Below, one piece after another: positions 32,501 to 46,000 of a DNA stretch of 64,000 nucleotides. Position 1 is the first letter of the stretch; each line of letters opens with the position of its first letter. A program made the position numbers and the translations under genes. A model generated the notes under the pieces. That model saw only the letters and a program-made list of their open reading frames with translations, was not told where the DNA came from and did not search any database. The stretch covers positions 11,765,381 through 11,829,380 of the forward strand of contig CM030833.1 in NCBI GenBank assembly GCA_018105865.1, given 5' to 3'. This stretch comes from Metaphire vulgaris (taxonomy: Eukaryota; Annelida; Clitellata; Crassiclitellata; Megascolecidae).

Positions 32501-34066
32501 GCTTTATACTGGACAATAAATGGAATCATTTATTGTCCAGTATAAATTATATATATATTATTTTATTATATACATATATTATATATATTATTTTATAAAT
32601 TGTTCAATACCAATTGTTATTTGTTATAATATGTTTCTTTAACTGATTATTTAAAGTAAGGTATTTATTTTACTTGGGCTGTTTTGGTTTGTAGAAAATG
32701 AATGTTCCTCTCCCAAGAAGAGTGTTAATAAATCGCTGTAAAAAGGACCAAGGATTCCTTTCTTTCATGTGCAACCATCTTTTATCACAGATTGCAGTTA
32801 GTTTTCAAGCATGCTTGAGTCTTTATTCATCAACCACTTTATACAAATTGAAGAGAAATTATTTATTTTTTGTTATAGGTTTTTTTTTATACTTCTCTGC
32901 ATGTGAAGGGATTTTGAGCAGTTATGGAGAAAGATTTTTAAATTTACAACTATTTGCAGAATTTACATTTCATATTGATGTGTACAGTTTTTAAGAATCA
33001 TTATAATTTAAACTTAGTTTATCATTTGATTAGCTACCCATGTTCTGATGGAAATAGACACTTGATAAAATTGACATTTAAAAATTTGTTTTTATTTACC
33101 TTTTATAATTTATATTTTCACTTTTGCAGCTGCTTCAAGTGGATTAATTTTGAAATAATTTTTCGATAGAATTTAAAAATTATTTTTGCTATTTTTCAAC
33201 AAAACTGAATATAAATTTTAAAATTTGTTTCTGTGCTCAGTTCAGAGTTTTAAAAACTTAATTGTAACTGAAAACCTAAATTATAATATTCTAAAATCAA
33301 AATTTGGTTATAAAATACTCTGCTGACTTTATAGTAACTGAAAAGTGTGTTTACAGAATGAAAATGAGCAAGTTGATCTTGTACCTTATTTTTCCTTATT
33401 TTTTGTTGTTTTGGTTTTTATTTTAGCAGATAATAAATTTTATTGAACAATTTTGTTGTTGTAGAAATTTGACTTAGATGAAGATACTAGTGCTCCTCGA
33501 TTGTCTTTGAATTTCTACACAATTCTGTTGCTTGGCGTGATTAATAAAAGGACAGAAATTAATGAAAATCTTGTGAAGATTGTTGTTCTAAATGTTGAGA
33601 AGGGCCTTAAGTCTACGAATCGAGAAGTTAAAGCTGCCAATTACATGATCCTTGCTCAGTTGACTTCAATTGTTGTTCCGCTGAAGTTGGAAGTCACTCT
33701 GCGGCTGATTAGTGTTTTGCTCAAGGTTTGTTTTCTACTTAGATTCTTCTGTATGTTGAATGATATGCAGTGCTTTAGAGGAATTTTTGAAGTGAATAGC
33801 ATTCAGACTAGCAGAGCACTATCATTCTAGTCTTTGCTGTTGGCGTTGCAAGCAGTTTTGTAGCTGGAGTAAGATTTAAACAAGGTTGTTCTTGCTGAGC
33901 ATCTTGAGAAGTTTTAATTAATTGGTTTACCAGTGATGATCTTGTTACACTGAGTTTGAGCATATATTAATATTGTTTAGTATGTTGAACCATCAGTCTC
34001 CAAAGAAGCCATTTTGTGTCTCAATGTTGTCCTGAAGAATCAGAAAATTGAGAAACTTTCTGACAC
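29540..34066 (+). CDS. HEATR1: HEATR1 exons 1-6 (N-terminal part, residues 1-318)
   Basis: Exon 1 carries the conserved start MTSSLAQQL and SLLFDSKEAAMLDRE. Exon 2 has RTVQTKEVNNQVN and KAVQKCLEWLIYR, almost as in the human protein. Exon 3 encodes IDDFILCILPHHD and exon 4 RCKKDQGFLSFMCNHLL. Exons 5-6 (VEKGLKSTNREVKAANYMIL) correspond to the start of the U3snoRNP10 domain. Intron phases after exons 1 to 6 are 1, 2, 0, 0, 0, 2. Confidence 0.92.
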
Positions 34067-37000
34067 GTATGTAGAATTTGTAATTTTCTGTTATTTTGTA
34101 GTAATTGACATGCCTCAGTAGCTCATTTCTTCCCCCTATATTCATGGCTAGGCTGCACATTCAAACTGCAATATGAGTTTTATACTATGCATTATGCAAT
34201 TTTTTTATAAATATATAATTGAAATGGTAATTAAGATGAATGTTGCTGTCTAATGAATCATGTACGGCAGTAACAAGTATATAATGCTTTTCCTGACCAA
34301 ATTTGCTTAACCAGAAGCCATGATATTCCATGAAGTAGAAACCAGTTCTGTGGATCACCTATGAAATACTATAACAGCTATGGATTCAATGTAAACAACA
34401 TTTATTGGCTTAATTTCATTATGAAACTTTTAATGGAATTTTAAGCAGAACTATCAAATGCCTTATATAGGAGCAAAACATCCTTACTCAACACATAGAT
34501 TTCCTGTGATTTTCTTCCATCTCCATCATAATTTGATTTATTTACTGTTCATTGACTGTTACTATAATGCCAAATGTTGTAAATTCAAAGCCAAGCAAGG
34601 AAAACTGATTATTTTTATGGCTTGGCTGGAATTTCATGGTTTTATTATATCTTTATTATAATCTCCAGTGGTACCAAGCTCATGTATGCATGTGCCCCAA
34701 ATTGTTGTTGTTCTTGGCAGTTTTACCAAAGTATTGTGCTAGTTTTAGCACCAGTCATGGGAAATAAGGTCCACTCATTCGTTTTCCAAAGAACTGACAT
34801 CATTATTTGCACTTTCTCTGCGTTCTGGACGTTTTCAGTTGTTTGCTGTCACTGTTGTCTGGTCCACCATCTTGTCACATCTGCCTTCGGTTGGCGTTGC
34901 TTATTGAGACCTACATTAGAATGAATACGTCTTCAATCTTTGCTTAGAGTTCAATCTCCTGAGAGATTTGCCTAGTTCACTGATGGATTATTCTCTCACA
35001 GAAGACTGCTTCTCGTGAATTCACCACTGATTATGCCATGCAAAGGATTCTTTCATGTCAATGCTGGCAGCAACATCTTTGACTTTGGCCTTTATCTATT
35101 TTATGACACTCTAGAAATTGTCTTGGATAAATAAGTAACCTTCTACTATTATAACTTTCTAAATGAGCTAATTATGTTGTATTTTTTTCTGCAGAAATTG
35201 TGGATTTGAATGAGTTAAATTTTGTTATGTATGATTTTTAATTATGCTTGTTATGAAAGTTTTGTATCCAGTGTGTTGTAGTTTATACAACATGTGTTAT
35301 GTTTTTAGATTGTCGACCTCCATTGCTGGTCTCCTGGAAGATCTTCCATTTGATGAAGTTTGCTCTAGTGTTCGACATACTCTCACCCAGTTACTATATC
35401 CTTCAGCAGAAGTGGAGTTGGCCAGAGATGAAACTGACCATTCTTCTGGTGTCCTGAATAACCTTAATCACAGAAAGTCGAGCAAGCGGATAGCAGCAGT
35501 GCAGCAGTTGGCTCAGATGGCCACCGAAGAAAATTCCGTAATCAATTCTTAACATGCTTTCCTGTTTACATCAACATTTTTGGGCTTTCGATTTATTTTA
35601 TTAGTAATTGAGTTTTTTAAGCATAAACAAGTGCAATAAAGTCCCATTATTGTGATTCATTCTTGCTATAGGCTCTGATATTTAGACCATAATCTGTAGA
35701 TCTTTTAATGCTTGTCATAACTGAATTCTATTATAAATTGATTTTGGCACAACAGCTTTATTTACTTTTATGTCTTCAATCTCTGATTGCTATTTTATTC
35801 TGTCTACTAAAGACAATTTGTGGTAAAGTAGCTAAATATGGAAATAGTATCAGATAAATAATATTCAAGCATGTTCAGAATTTTTTAATCTAATTGTTGT
35901 TTTCAGTCACTTTCTGTCGATTTCATCTGTGACTGCTTTCTTAATCGATTGCAAGATGAAGATCAAAAAGTTGTTCTTGCTGTCCTTGAACTAGATGAAG
36001 TAAGAAATATTTTTGCTCTCAAACTGACTTCTTGCAAATTTTCTATGCCTAAGAACAGTCTAAATTTTTGAGTAATTACTGAAGCATGCATTTATTGTGC
36101 ATTTGAATTGAAAATCTCAATAAAAATATCACTGAAATTGCTGTACATTGAGTATTGTGTTACAGTGGCATAGCAGGGGTTGGCAGCACCTAGGGCAAAG
36201 TGAACATTCTTCTTCTTCTAGGTGCCCTGCAGGTTGACTGCGTCAGCGATCATGGACCTCCATTTCTGTTTGTTTTTGTTGTACGGATAATATCAATTGT
36301 TCCGTAGTTTCCTCCCTGTAGATAACATAAACTGTCCAGATATTTTCTCCTTTGTCTTCCTCTATTCCTTTTCCCCTCAATCATTCTTGTTGTAACAAGC
36401 TTTGCTATTCCATCTTTCCTCATTACATGACTAAAAACTTCCATTTGTCTTGTTATTGTTGTTGCCATTAAGCTTTTTTGGGTTCCAGCTTTGACCGACA
36501 CTTCGTTGTTCTTCATCATGTCTTTTCAACTGATTCTCATTGATCATCCTTATAAGGAGCCACATTTAAGTTGCCGCGAGTTTTCCCTCATGATTTTGGA
36601 TATTGTCCAACTCTCGCAGCCATATAGCAGTATTGGCCACACATAAGATTTCAGTAAATTCATGCTAGTTAGCATTGTTATGTGTTGGTGAAGTAGACAT
36701 ATTGCATCCTTACACCTGAAAAAAAGGTCCTCACCGCTTTAATGAAACATGTTTCGATGTTGTCATTGGGTTGAAGCAGTGCCACGACAGTAGTAGTGCG
36801 TCACTAACCCCTGACAATGTCTGATGAGCAAAAAAGGTCCTCGCTTATTTACTAAGACATGACTGGCATCTTTAGCGCCCCTCATCCTCGGGGCCCAGGG
36901 CATTTGCCCTCTCGCTATGCCACTGTTGTGTTATGATGATAGATATTGGTTAATTGGCTTTAATTAATTACCATCATTTTATAGTTTTGGAATCATTAGA

Positions 37001-40000
37001 GAAGAATGTTTGTTTTAGGTACTGGTGATGATGTGTGATAAGATGAAACTTTTGATGGCTTTAGTGGATTTAATAGAAACAAAGAACATCAGCCATAAAT
37101 GGTAAAATCAAGAGTTTTCCATATTATGTTGTACACAATGAATCCCTGTGCTTATTTATAACTATAATCATTGTTAGTTTGAAAATTTATATGGCAACTA
37201 AGTAATCATTGTTTGGTCTTCTGAAGTGGTTAGGTTCTAACATTTCTCCTGGAAGTAACTAGAGAGTTAGTCACTTTGTTAATCTCCTATTTATTTCATT
37301 GCAAGAGAATACATTTTCAGTTTAAATTACAGTAACAAAGTTTTCTAGTAGACAAAAAAGACAAGCATCTATTGGTCTTGAATGACATTGTAAATATTCT
37401 TGTTGGTCTTCTTCACAAATGATGACACATTGTTTGAAGCGGTTGTATTCAAGAACCTTAACCCCTTTGCTGCCTGGATTCTAACACCATTACAGCATTT
37501 CTTAAGCCTGGAAGTCTTAAACAAATACCTACAGTGATTATGGCTGCAGCATTGCAAGAAGACTGATATCCACTTGTGATACTTGCATCTGTAAAAGGAG
37601 CATCTACATTTATGATGTTCGAAAGTTCACTTGCTGTAATTTGAGAAACGAACACTGGTGGAAACAATAAGAAAGCATAAATTTTGTTTGAAGAAGTGAG
37701 AACTTGTATTTCAGTGTTTTTTTCATGGGAAACTTATTGACAAATGCTGTATTGTGAATGTCTTTGTACTTGAAAGATTTGAATGATTGTATTTCTGTAT
37801 ATTTGTACCCATAGGCAACATGTAGTCCAGCTAGCAGTGAAGATGATATGTAGCCCTGGCATATTCCAGAATACCTCAGAACTGACACCTGTACTTCTTG
37901 GCTGGCTTTTAATCACTGAGATGGGTTCACTCGACAGAGATTTGATTACTGCTCAGATGATTCTTTCTTCTGATATTTTAAAGGAGAATCATATTATTAA
38001 AGCCTTACCTGCATCAGGTAGGAAGATGTTTTTTTTATGCATGAGCTTTTTTCACTGGTTTACTGAAACATTTGAATAACAATGACATAACAAATTGCAG
38101 AGTGTGGAGTCAATAAGTTACTAATGGACTAGTTAAGGGGTGTCAAACATATGGCCCGCGAGCCGGATACAGTCCGTAAAAGCTTTTCATCTGCCCCACG
38201 TGTATGTTGCCGAATACAAGAAAAAACATCATGCTTAAACGAAGTTACTTTATTTAAGGCGTGTTGAAAAAGTACATATATGAAAATCAGGAATGACATA
38301 TATGAAACTCAAATTTTGTACATACGATAGAAATGAACTAACAATTCTTCAAAACAGTTCTTGAAAAGACCTTTTTATATAAAGTTTTGTGTAACTGGCC
38401 TACTGTAGTTCGTGATAATGTTATGTACAAATCAGGCCCGCAACAACCACAGAGACTTTTATGTGGCCCGCTATTTGAAGTGAGTTTGACACCCCTGGGC
38501 TAGTTAACTAGTTAGCTAACCTAACTAGTTAACTAGTTAGCTAACCTAACTGGGCTAGTTAGCTAGTAAGCCCCTGTGCTAGTTACCATGAAAATGGTGC
38601 TGCACTTAAATGATTTAATCAATTTTAATGGATGTTTTGCACATTGATCATGAACTTTCATTGATGTTTTTAGACTCAAATAATGCAACTTCTTCTCTTG
38701 TTTTGCATTTGCATTGGGCCTGGAGTGGCAAAAGATGTTCCTTGAACTAAGAGATAGTCCTTAGTATCTTTATATATAAAATCACTCATCATTTAGTTGT
38801 GGACATTTTGGGAATTGATTGATTTTCTGAGTTGATTGATATAAAGGCTTTGCTTGCTTTTTAGTTGAGCATTACAATTTACTGTTAGTCTGGAAACTAG
38901 TTTATTTTCTTTTTTATGCTTAATGCCTGTGCTGTGTTGTTGATTGCATATAGGTATTATTCCGATGATTATATTTAAGAATATTTTAATTTAGGAAAAG
39001 ATTGTCTGCATATCCATTTTATATAATAAACTGATTTTTCTGTGTCAGTATAATACCGGTAATTTGCTGCCAACTGGAATTGGCTGTTTGCCGATGGACC
39101 ATCTTCGGCCCACCTAAACACTGCAAAGTGCCCTGTTGGAAGACTACATGCCACCTGGTTAAGGACAATAGAAGCTGACTTAGCTTCCCAAAACCTTGGA
39201 CTCTTCACCGCGTTGGGGCGAGCACAGGACGGAATGAACTGGCGACATATCATGGAGACGGCTACGCTCCAGAGGGGCATGCTATAAATAATGGTGGTGG
39301 TGGTGGACAGTACTGCAGTTTTTGATGATTTCTTGTAATTTTATTTGTGAACATTTTCAATTTGATTATGTTATATTGCAGATTTAGCTATTATTTTGAA
39401 AGAAGCAGCAGAGGGAAATACCAGTGAAGCTGTTGTGGACCATCTGTCTAAGTATAATGTCAAGCTTGTATCAAGTCTTGCAAAATATCTCATCAGCCTG
39501 AGCACAGTAGAATTGAAGAAAACGGTGAGACAAATTATTCTTTTATGCACTGCATTTAAATTTGCTCAAGTTTGAAAGTTTTAGGATAAAAAAGTTGTCA
39601 TTAATTTTTGTTTATTAATCACTTGGCAATATTTCCTAGTTTGCTAGCTTTTGCAAAATAATTACATATAAGCCTGCATTTGATTTGTCAATCTCTTTAT
39701 AGTAATTAATAATATCGAAATAAGGTGATCCAGGTTGCTATTAGTACTATATTTTCAGCTCCTATAAATGTCATGCTTACTATAAAAGTCCTTGAGTGTA
39801 ACATTAGCCAAGTTTTCAAACTGTTTTGGTTTGAAGTTACAGTCTTCCTGATGTTTCATCTAAACCAGTACATTCCTGTGACTTCTATAGTGCCATTTTG
39901 ATAATGCATGAGCACCAGTTGCAGGCTGATAAAATCCTTAGTTTAGATTGTTACAAGGCTGAATCAGCTGTCTGCATGTTGCTGTTACTTATTAATATTA

Positions 40001-43000
40001 TATACTTATTATTGTCATGCTGTAATTGTACTTTCAGCTGGCCGACCTAGTAACTCCGAAGTATGCAAAAAGCTTCCGGGCTCATTTCGTGGTTATTTTA
40101 TCACTTTCTGTTGCATTGAGCATTCCGCTGAATGAGTTGACAAAATCAAAAGAACTTGTACTTTGCATTGCTTCCGGTTTGCTAAATCTATATGAAACCC
40201 AGGTTCATATTCTTTATGTTCAGTTCAGTTGTACATGTTTATTGGAGTTCAAAGTGAAACCAGGCAATGAACAAGAAGTTGAAATTTTATTTTGTGGCAT
40301 GTAGAAGTGTGCTGGTGCATTGCATGATGTTCTTAGGTGCTTTGTAGGTATAGACTATATTTTGATATACCCCATAAATCCTGACAAATTTTTTCATGCT
40401 CCCAAAATTCTGTGGCTTTTCCACTGTTATCCATTGCTGTGAACATGATTGGCATTGAAGGTATGTCCTTTTATTGTTTATAATTTTACTTTCAAAGCCT
40501 TAGTTACTATGCCAATGATGTAGGCAAATTTTTATTAGATGTTTTGATTCAGGTTTTGAGTAGAAATTAGCTTTAGAAATGATAACAAGAATTACATTCA
40601 GTTTCAAAGCCTTTGAATGAGTTAGTGTTTTAGCTCACTGGAGCCTGATTTTCAGGTGCGAGTGTGTTGTATCATAGGCTTCGAAAAAGTATGAAAACTA
40701 GAGCTGTAAATGTCTTAATTTTTTTAATTGTGTTGATCACGGTTTTAACGCACATATTGTATTACATCAAACATGCAGGACTAAGTACTCATAGCCTTAT
40801 AATTTATTTTAAATGTAAGCATTTTCAAATTAAGTAACAATTCAAAAAATCTGACTCTATGTGCAATCTAGTGTGTTGACATTCGTTGACAACAGAGAAA
40901 CTCCCTTTTTGCTAGCAATGTCACCAGCCACGGAAAATAGTCGCTCACAGAACTGGCTCGGGCATTTCGCAGTCACAATCGCAAAACTCCAGTAACTGCC
41001 TACTAAATTAAGAATATGAATTATTAAGGATGAAAGTGGGGCAGTGTAGAGGCTGAACAATGTATATGCACACTTAATCCTAGTTTGCTAATTAAGTTCT
41101 AGTAAAATGCTTTAGTTTTATTTTTGTGTTTCACATTCATAGTGCTTGCCAGAAACAAAAGAAGATTCAGCTGGAGTTCAGTTGGATAAAAGTATTAATT
41201 GCAATATGGTTCTATGGCTTTCCAACTTGAGAGAAACCCGTCGGGTACCAGTAGGCCTTGTCCAATGGAGTATTCTTCAAGTGATTACTGCATTGAAATT
41301 GTATTCCCTTGCAGGTGCAGTGTTGATTCTAGACATATTGTTGTAGTTTCATGATGCATTACCCTAAACATCAACTGATAATGCCGGGAAAGGTTGCAAT
41401 TGCCCTTATTTGACCATTGCTATGAATATATAATAGTACTAACCTTTCACTTCTGATACGGCTTTGGGTTAATGAAGTGACCTTGGCCTTCAGCTTTTAT
41501 AAGGCATGAAAATGATGAGTTGGAAACACAATGAAACCGAACAGAAATTTTAACATCAAATTATCCAGCAGAGGCATTATTATGCCCATTGCCACATTGT
41601 TTTTGATGGATTGTACGTGGGTTGACATTTATGTAAGTTTGAATACTTATTTTGTCTATAAACTTGAAGAGAAATGTCTACTGCAAGGGTATAGTGTATC
41701 TTATATTTCAGATGATGGTTTAGATGCAGATCGAAGCGAATCATTAGTGTCTGTTCTTGTGAGGATATTGAACATTGTAGCAGATAAAACTTGGCCAGAG
41801 CTGCAGACAAGATTTCAAATGGTTTGCCTACTAAATTTAATGTTCATTTTTATAGTTAAGATACTGATGTAAGCATATGTACAAAGGGTTTTTTAACCAT
41901 TTATGGCAGCAATTTTTAATTTGAACAATTATTTTTATTTCTATCTTTGTTAGTTTCTTAATATGTCATGTGAAGCATCTCTTACTATTATTTCCTTCGT
42001 CCAACTCTTCACTTTTGCATGTTTGTGACATCAAAGGGACATAACTGTCTGTCATCGGACCAAAGCTGAAGACAGAGCTTGACGTTGCCCCAAAGCCACA
42101 GGCTTCGACCCCTTCCCTTCCTCCTTTCCTCCTCCTTTCTCCTCCTTCCCCTTTTCCTACCCTTTATCCTCATAAAAAATAAAATTCACTCATCATTTTT
42201 TGATGGGCAAACAGCTAGTTAATCTATATTTTCCTTACTTTTTACTAAGATTTTTGAGTGGTGGTAATTAGCAGTTTCAAAGTGAAATTAATTTCTGAAT
42301 ATTTTGTTTCTTACAAAGGATATTGATCAGACCTCACAATTGAAAATCCTGATGATGTTAATGTCTGAGATTTTTGACTCAAGGAGTCAAGACCCCTCTT
42401 GGGTCCCCGGTGGCATTTATTTGGTCTTGTTTGAAATGCTTCCATATCTTTGCAATGAAGCATGGACACTTGATTACCTGATAAATTTGCCAGGTTTGTA
42501 TTTTTCCAATTTAAAATATTGCACATGCTTTTCTTGCTTCATTTATCAATAATTTGTTTGTTATATGGAGATAATAATTTGATATAGACAATAGAATAAA
42601 TTTTACATTTGCTTGTGAAGATTGCTGATATTTCTGCAAAATTTTATAAATGTAACGTGGGTCTTATATTGCAATGTTTCTATTTTTACTCAGAGGTGCT
42701 CCCAGCTTTGAGTTGCTTGATAAGAAAATTAGACTTTAGGTTTAAGTTTTGCTTTGAATTTAGTGTAGGAGTAAGAGATAAGGCACAAGTGGATAGAGGT
42801 AACTCATTCCAGAAAGAGGGTCCAGTTACTCTTGATTGATTGATGCTGGATGCGAGCGTTACATGCTCTAGGGACATGAATATCCCTACGATCAGCTGCC
42901 GAGCTGAGCAAATGGTGTGAAGTAGTGGGAAAATGTAAACTTATTCCTTTTTTGTAGTATTTTGTTACAATGTTTTTTAGCTATTTGTTTTATTAAAAAT

Positions 43001-46000
43001 TATTAGGTCTGTTCAGTTTAGAATTTTTATATGTGAATATTTATCAGCATGCTAATAATGCTAATTTATTTTATTTCTAGTCTTTCCAGGTCTTATTCTG
43101 TGTTTGCAAAGTTCTCATCAGGACGTTCGAATCGGTGCCGTTTGCTGCTTGCAAAAATTCCGTAGGCATTATCGCCTCTCTGAAGAAACAAATCATGGAA
43201 AGCAACTGAAGCGTTTGCTGAAAAGAAGGAAGTTTGTTATGGTCGACCAAGATTTCACTTCAGAGGTTATTTAAAAGTGGTATTTCTTTAAGTTATATCT
43301 GAATTTGGCTCAATATGTTCTGTGGTCAGTCCATCTTATTGTCACTTTTCTGTATCACAGAATACCTCTGGCCCCACCCATTATTAAGCTGCATTGCTTT
43401 CAGTAATGTTGGCTTCACCTATTGTTTCATACATTGTACAATGCTTTGTTTAAAGTTAATCAGTTATGACTATGTTTCTGTAGTTTTATGATTTTTAGTT
43501 ACTGTTCAGCTTCAGCTCAGTGGATTTAAATTTTGAATCTTAATTTTTTAATTTTGACATGTAGAGTTTCTATGAAAGTGATTATTTCTTTATTTGTTAT
43601 TCAAATTTATACTCAAGGCACAAAGAAATAAAATGCAATAACAACAAAATAAGTGACATTTAGAGATATTGCAAATGATAATTCATTAAAATATGATATT
43701 GCTGTCAAATGTATTTGTAATGAATTGCGGACTGTTTTATTTCGACTTAACTCTTATCAGTTTCAGTAAAATAAGGAATTATACCAGATAAGAGATTATA
43801 TTGGATTCATCTATATGTGTCATTATATATGTACTATATGCTCATTAGTGATCTGATTACTAGAGTGATTAGTGATCTTTGCCTCAGAAACTGAAAACAC
43901 AGAATAAATTGTACAGTTTTAAATTTTTATAAGATGATAAAATATTTTCCGTAAACACTTGAAACATCAGATTATGAGATGGGAAGCAATGTCTTATCCA
44001 AATTTTATCCTAAAGAAAAGTTGTGGTTTGGTCTTTTACTGGTTATGCACTGGAATATATTACTTTGCTTGGCTTCTAGGTTGGGTATGTGTTCTTTCGG
44101 TGTTTGCCATCACTTTCTGCTCAGCAAAAGTTTGTGACGCATTTGGTTGATTTTGTTGTGAAATCCAGTGAACAATCCATGGCTAATACGGTTAAGAACT
44201 GCTTAAAAGATGTAAGCAAAAGATTATTTTGTGAATCTAGTATGAAATTTTCATTTAAAGGATATTTATGCAACTATACTATTTATTGTGCAAGTATTCT
44301 ATAATTTTAAGATTTTTTATGCCAGTGCTAATTTGTCTCCTGAATGCAGCACAGATGTAACAGGATCAAAAATATGCTGGGTAGAACTGAATATATAGGT
44401 TTTATGTCTGTATTTAAAATGTTTCAAAAGTTAGAATTGTGCATATCCTTTTTACCTGATGGAATTGTAGCAGTAATGTAGCAAATAGAAAATGAGAAGA
44501 AATTTTTTGGGATTGCATTGATTGAATTACACAGTTAAAAGTCGAAGGGGAACATGTGTCTCATGAGCTGACTTTGCCAGAAGGAGGAAGCGTGGCAATT
44601 CACAAAGAAGGCGGAAAAAAGCGAACAAAGTATGTTTTTTAATAGTATTTTTTTGTTACCTGTGTACTCAGTTTAACCCTTTAACGCCAGGGAATTCTTA
44701 AACGAAAAACTCCTTGCAACTGGGAGAATCCGTCTTGGAAAAGTGCTGGACGCTGGAACTTTTGGCCATTTTTCAGGCAAAACTTTTTTTCACCTCGCAA
44801 TTGCTAGAGCTATATGAACGTTACAAAACTGGCATACCTCATCTTTTACGACTTTCATTTCTCTTTCTAACCATCCGTGAAAAACGGTTTTAAAAAATTT
44901 GCGGTCCCTGCATACCAAAAACAGGCCACTCCTACCAAAAAAGCAAAAAAATGTATTCAAAGCTTGGTGGCCAAAATTTTGAGTTGACAGGCTATCTAAG
45001 TTGAGTGGCAAAGTTGTCAGAAAATCAAAATGGAGCAAAATGTTAAAAGAATTGTGCAAATCAGATTAAATATAACAGAGATATAGATTTTTAACCTGAT
45101 GACTCATGTGACTGAAAAATGTCACTTTGTGCAATTTCACAAGAATACAGATAAGACTTTTGCGAAAATGGTTTGTACTCGTCCTAATTGCTTGGAAAGT
45201 CACTTTCAACATTATTGAGAGCTGAGAAAATGTTTTCTGAATGCAATCTTTTCGCCATTTTGGAGAAAACAGATAAATATTCACGTCAAACCGTGATTGT
45301 TTACACCGCTGTGACGTACTTTCATAAATTAAGTCTTTTAAATGCCAGCTGTAATTCACTGATATTTTTCGTCTTGTCTGACTCAGAATTGGTTGGTAAT
45401 CAACTGACCCACTAATATCTGGTCCACAGACTTGAGAAAAATAGAGTTCTGTGTATTCAAGACCTTTGAAAATCATGTGATGTCAAATTTAAATACTGTT
45501 TAAACACCTTTTGTAATTTGCTGATTTATTTATTTTTTGCATCTTATGATAAAGTGTTTGATGGATTTCTAATAATGTCAGCTAATTGCTTCTCATGGGT
45601 GAATCTTTGATGCAAAGTTGCCAGTACAAGACAACTGCTGTTTTAAAAGTTTTTGTGCTTTTTATAACAAGTAGCACCTATAGCAACTTTCTAGACCTGA
45701 GCCAGTTCAACAACTCCAGAAAAATTTTGTATGACCCACCCTAATATCTAATTATCTCTATCTTGCAAAATGTTTCTTATCACACAATCTTTTGCATCCT
45801 GCTTTGTTTTATAGAGTGGCAAAGAATCTTGATGCAGTCATTTACAGAAGAATTGTTTTTGTCCTGGAGGTTCTGGAGAGGCGAAAGAAGCTACGTAACG
45901 CAGCAGAAACAATGGGACTCTTGTTTCAATTTCTTTCTAGGTGAACTTTTTTTGAAGTTTGTGGAAGTTATCGGCGTCTCAAACGATTTGCTACTGAGAC

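Noticed and set aside
34622..34924. 100-residue open frame in HEATR1 intron 6 as a missing exon
   Set aside because: Translation does not resemble HEATR1 and lacks fitting splice sites.
44674..45520. A third piggyBac-like element starting TTAACCCTTTAACGCC
   Set aside because: No inverted partner end or second TTAA at a sensible distance.
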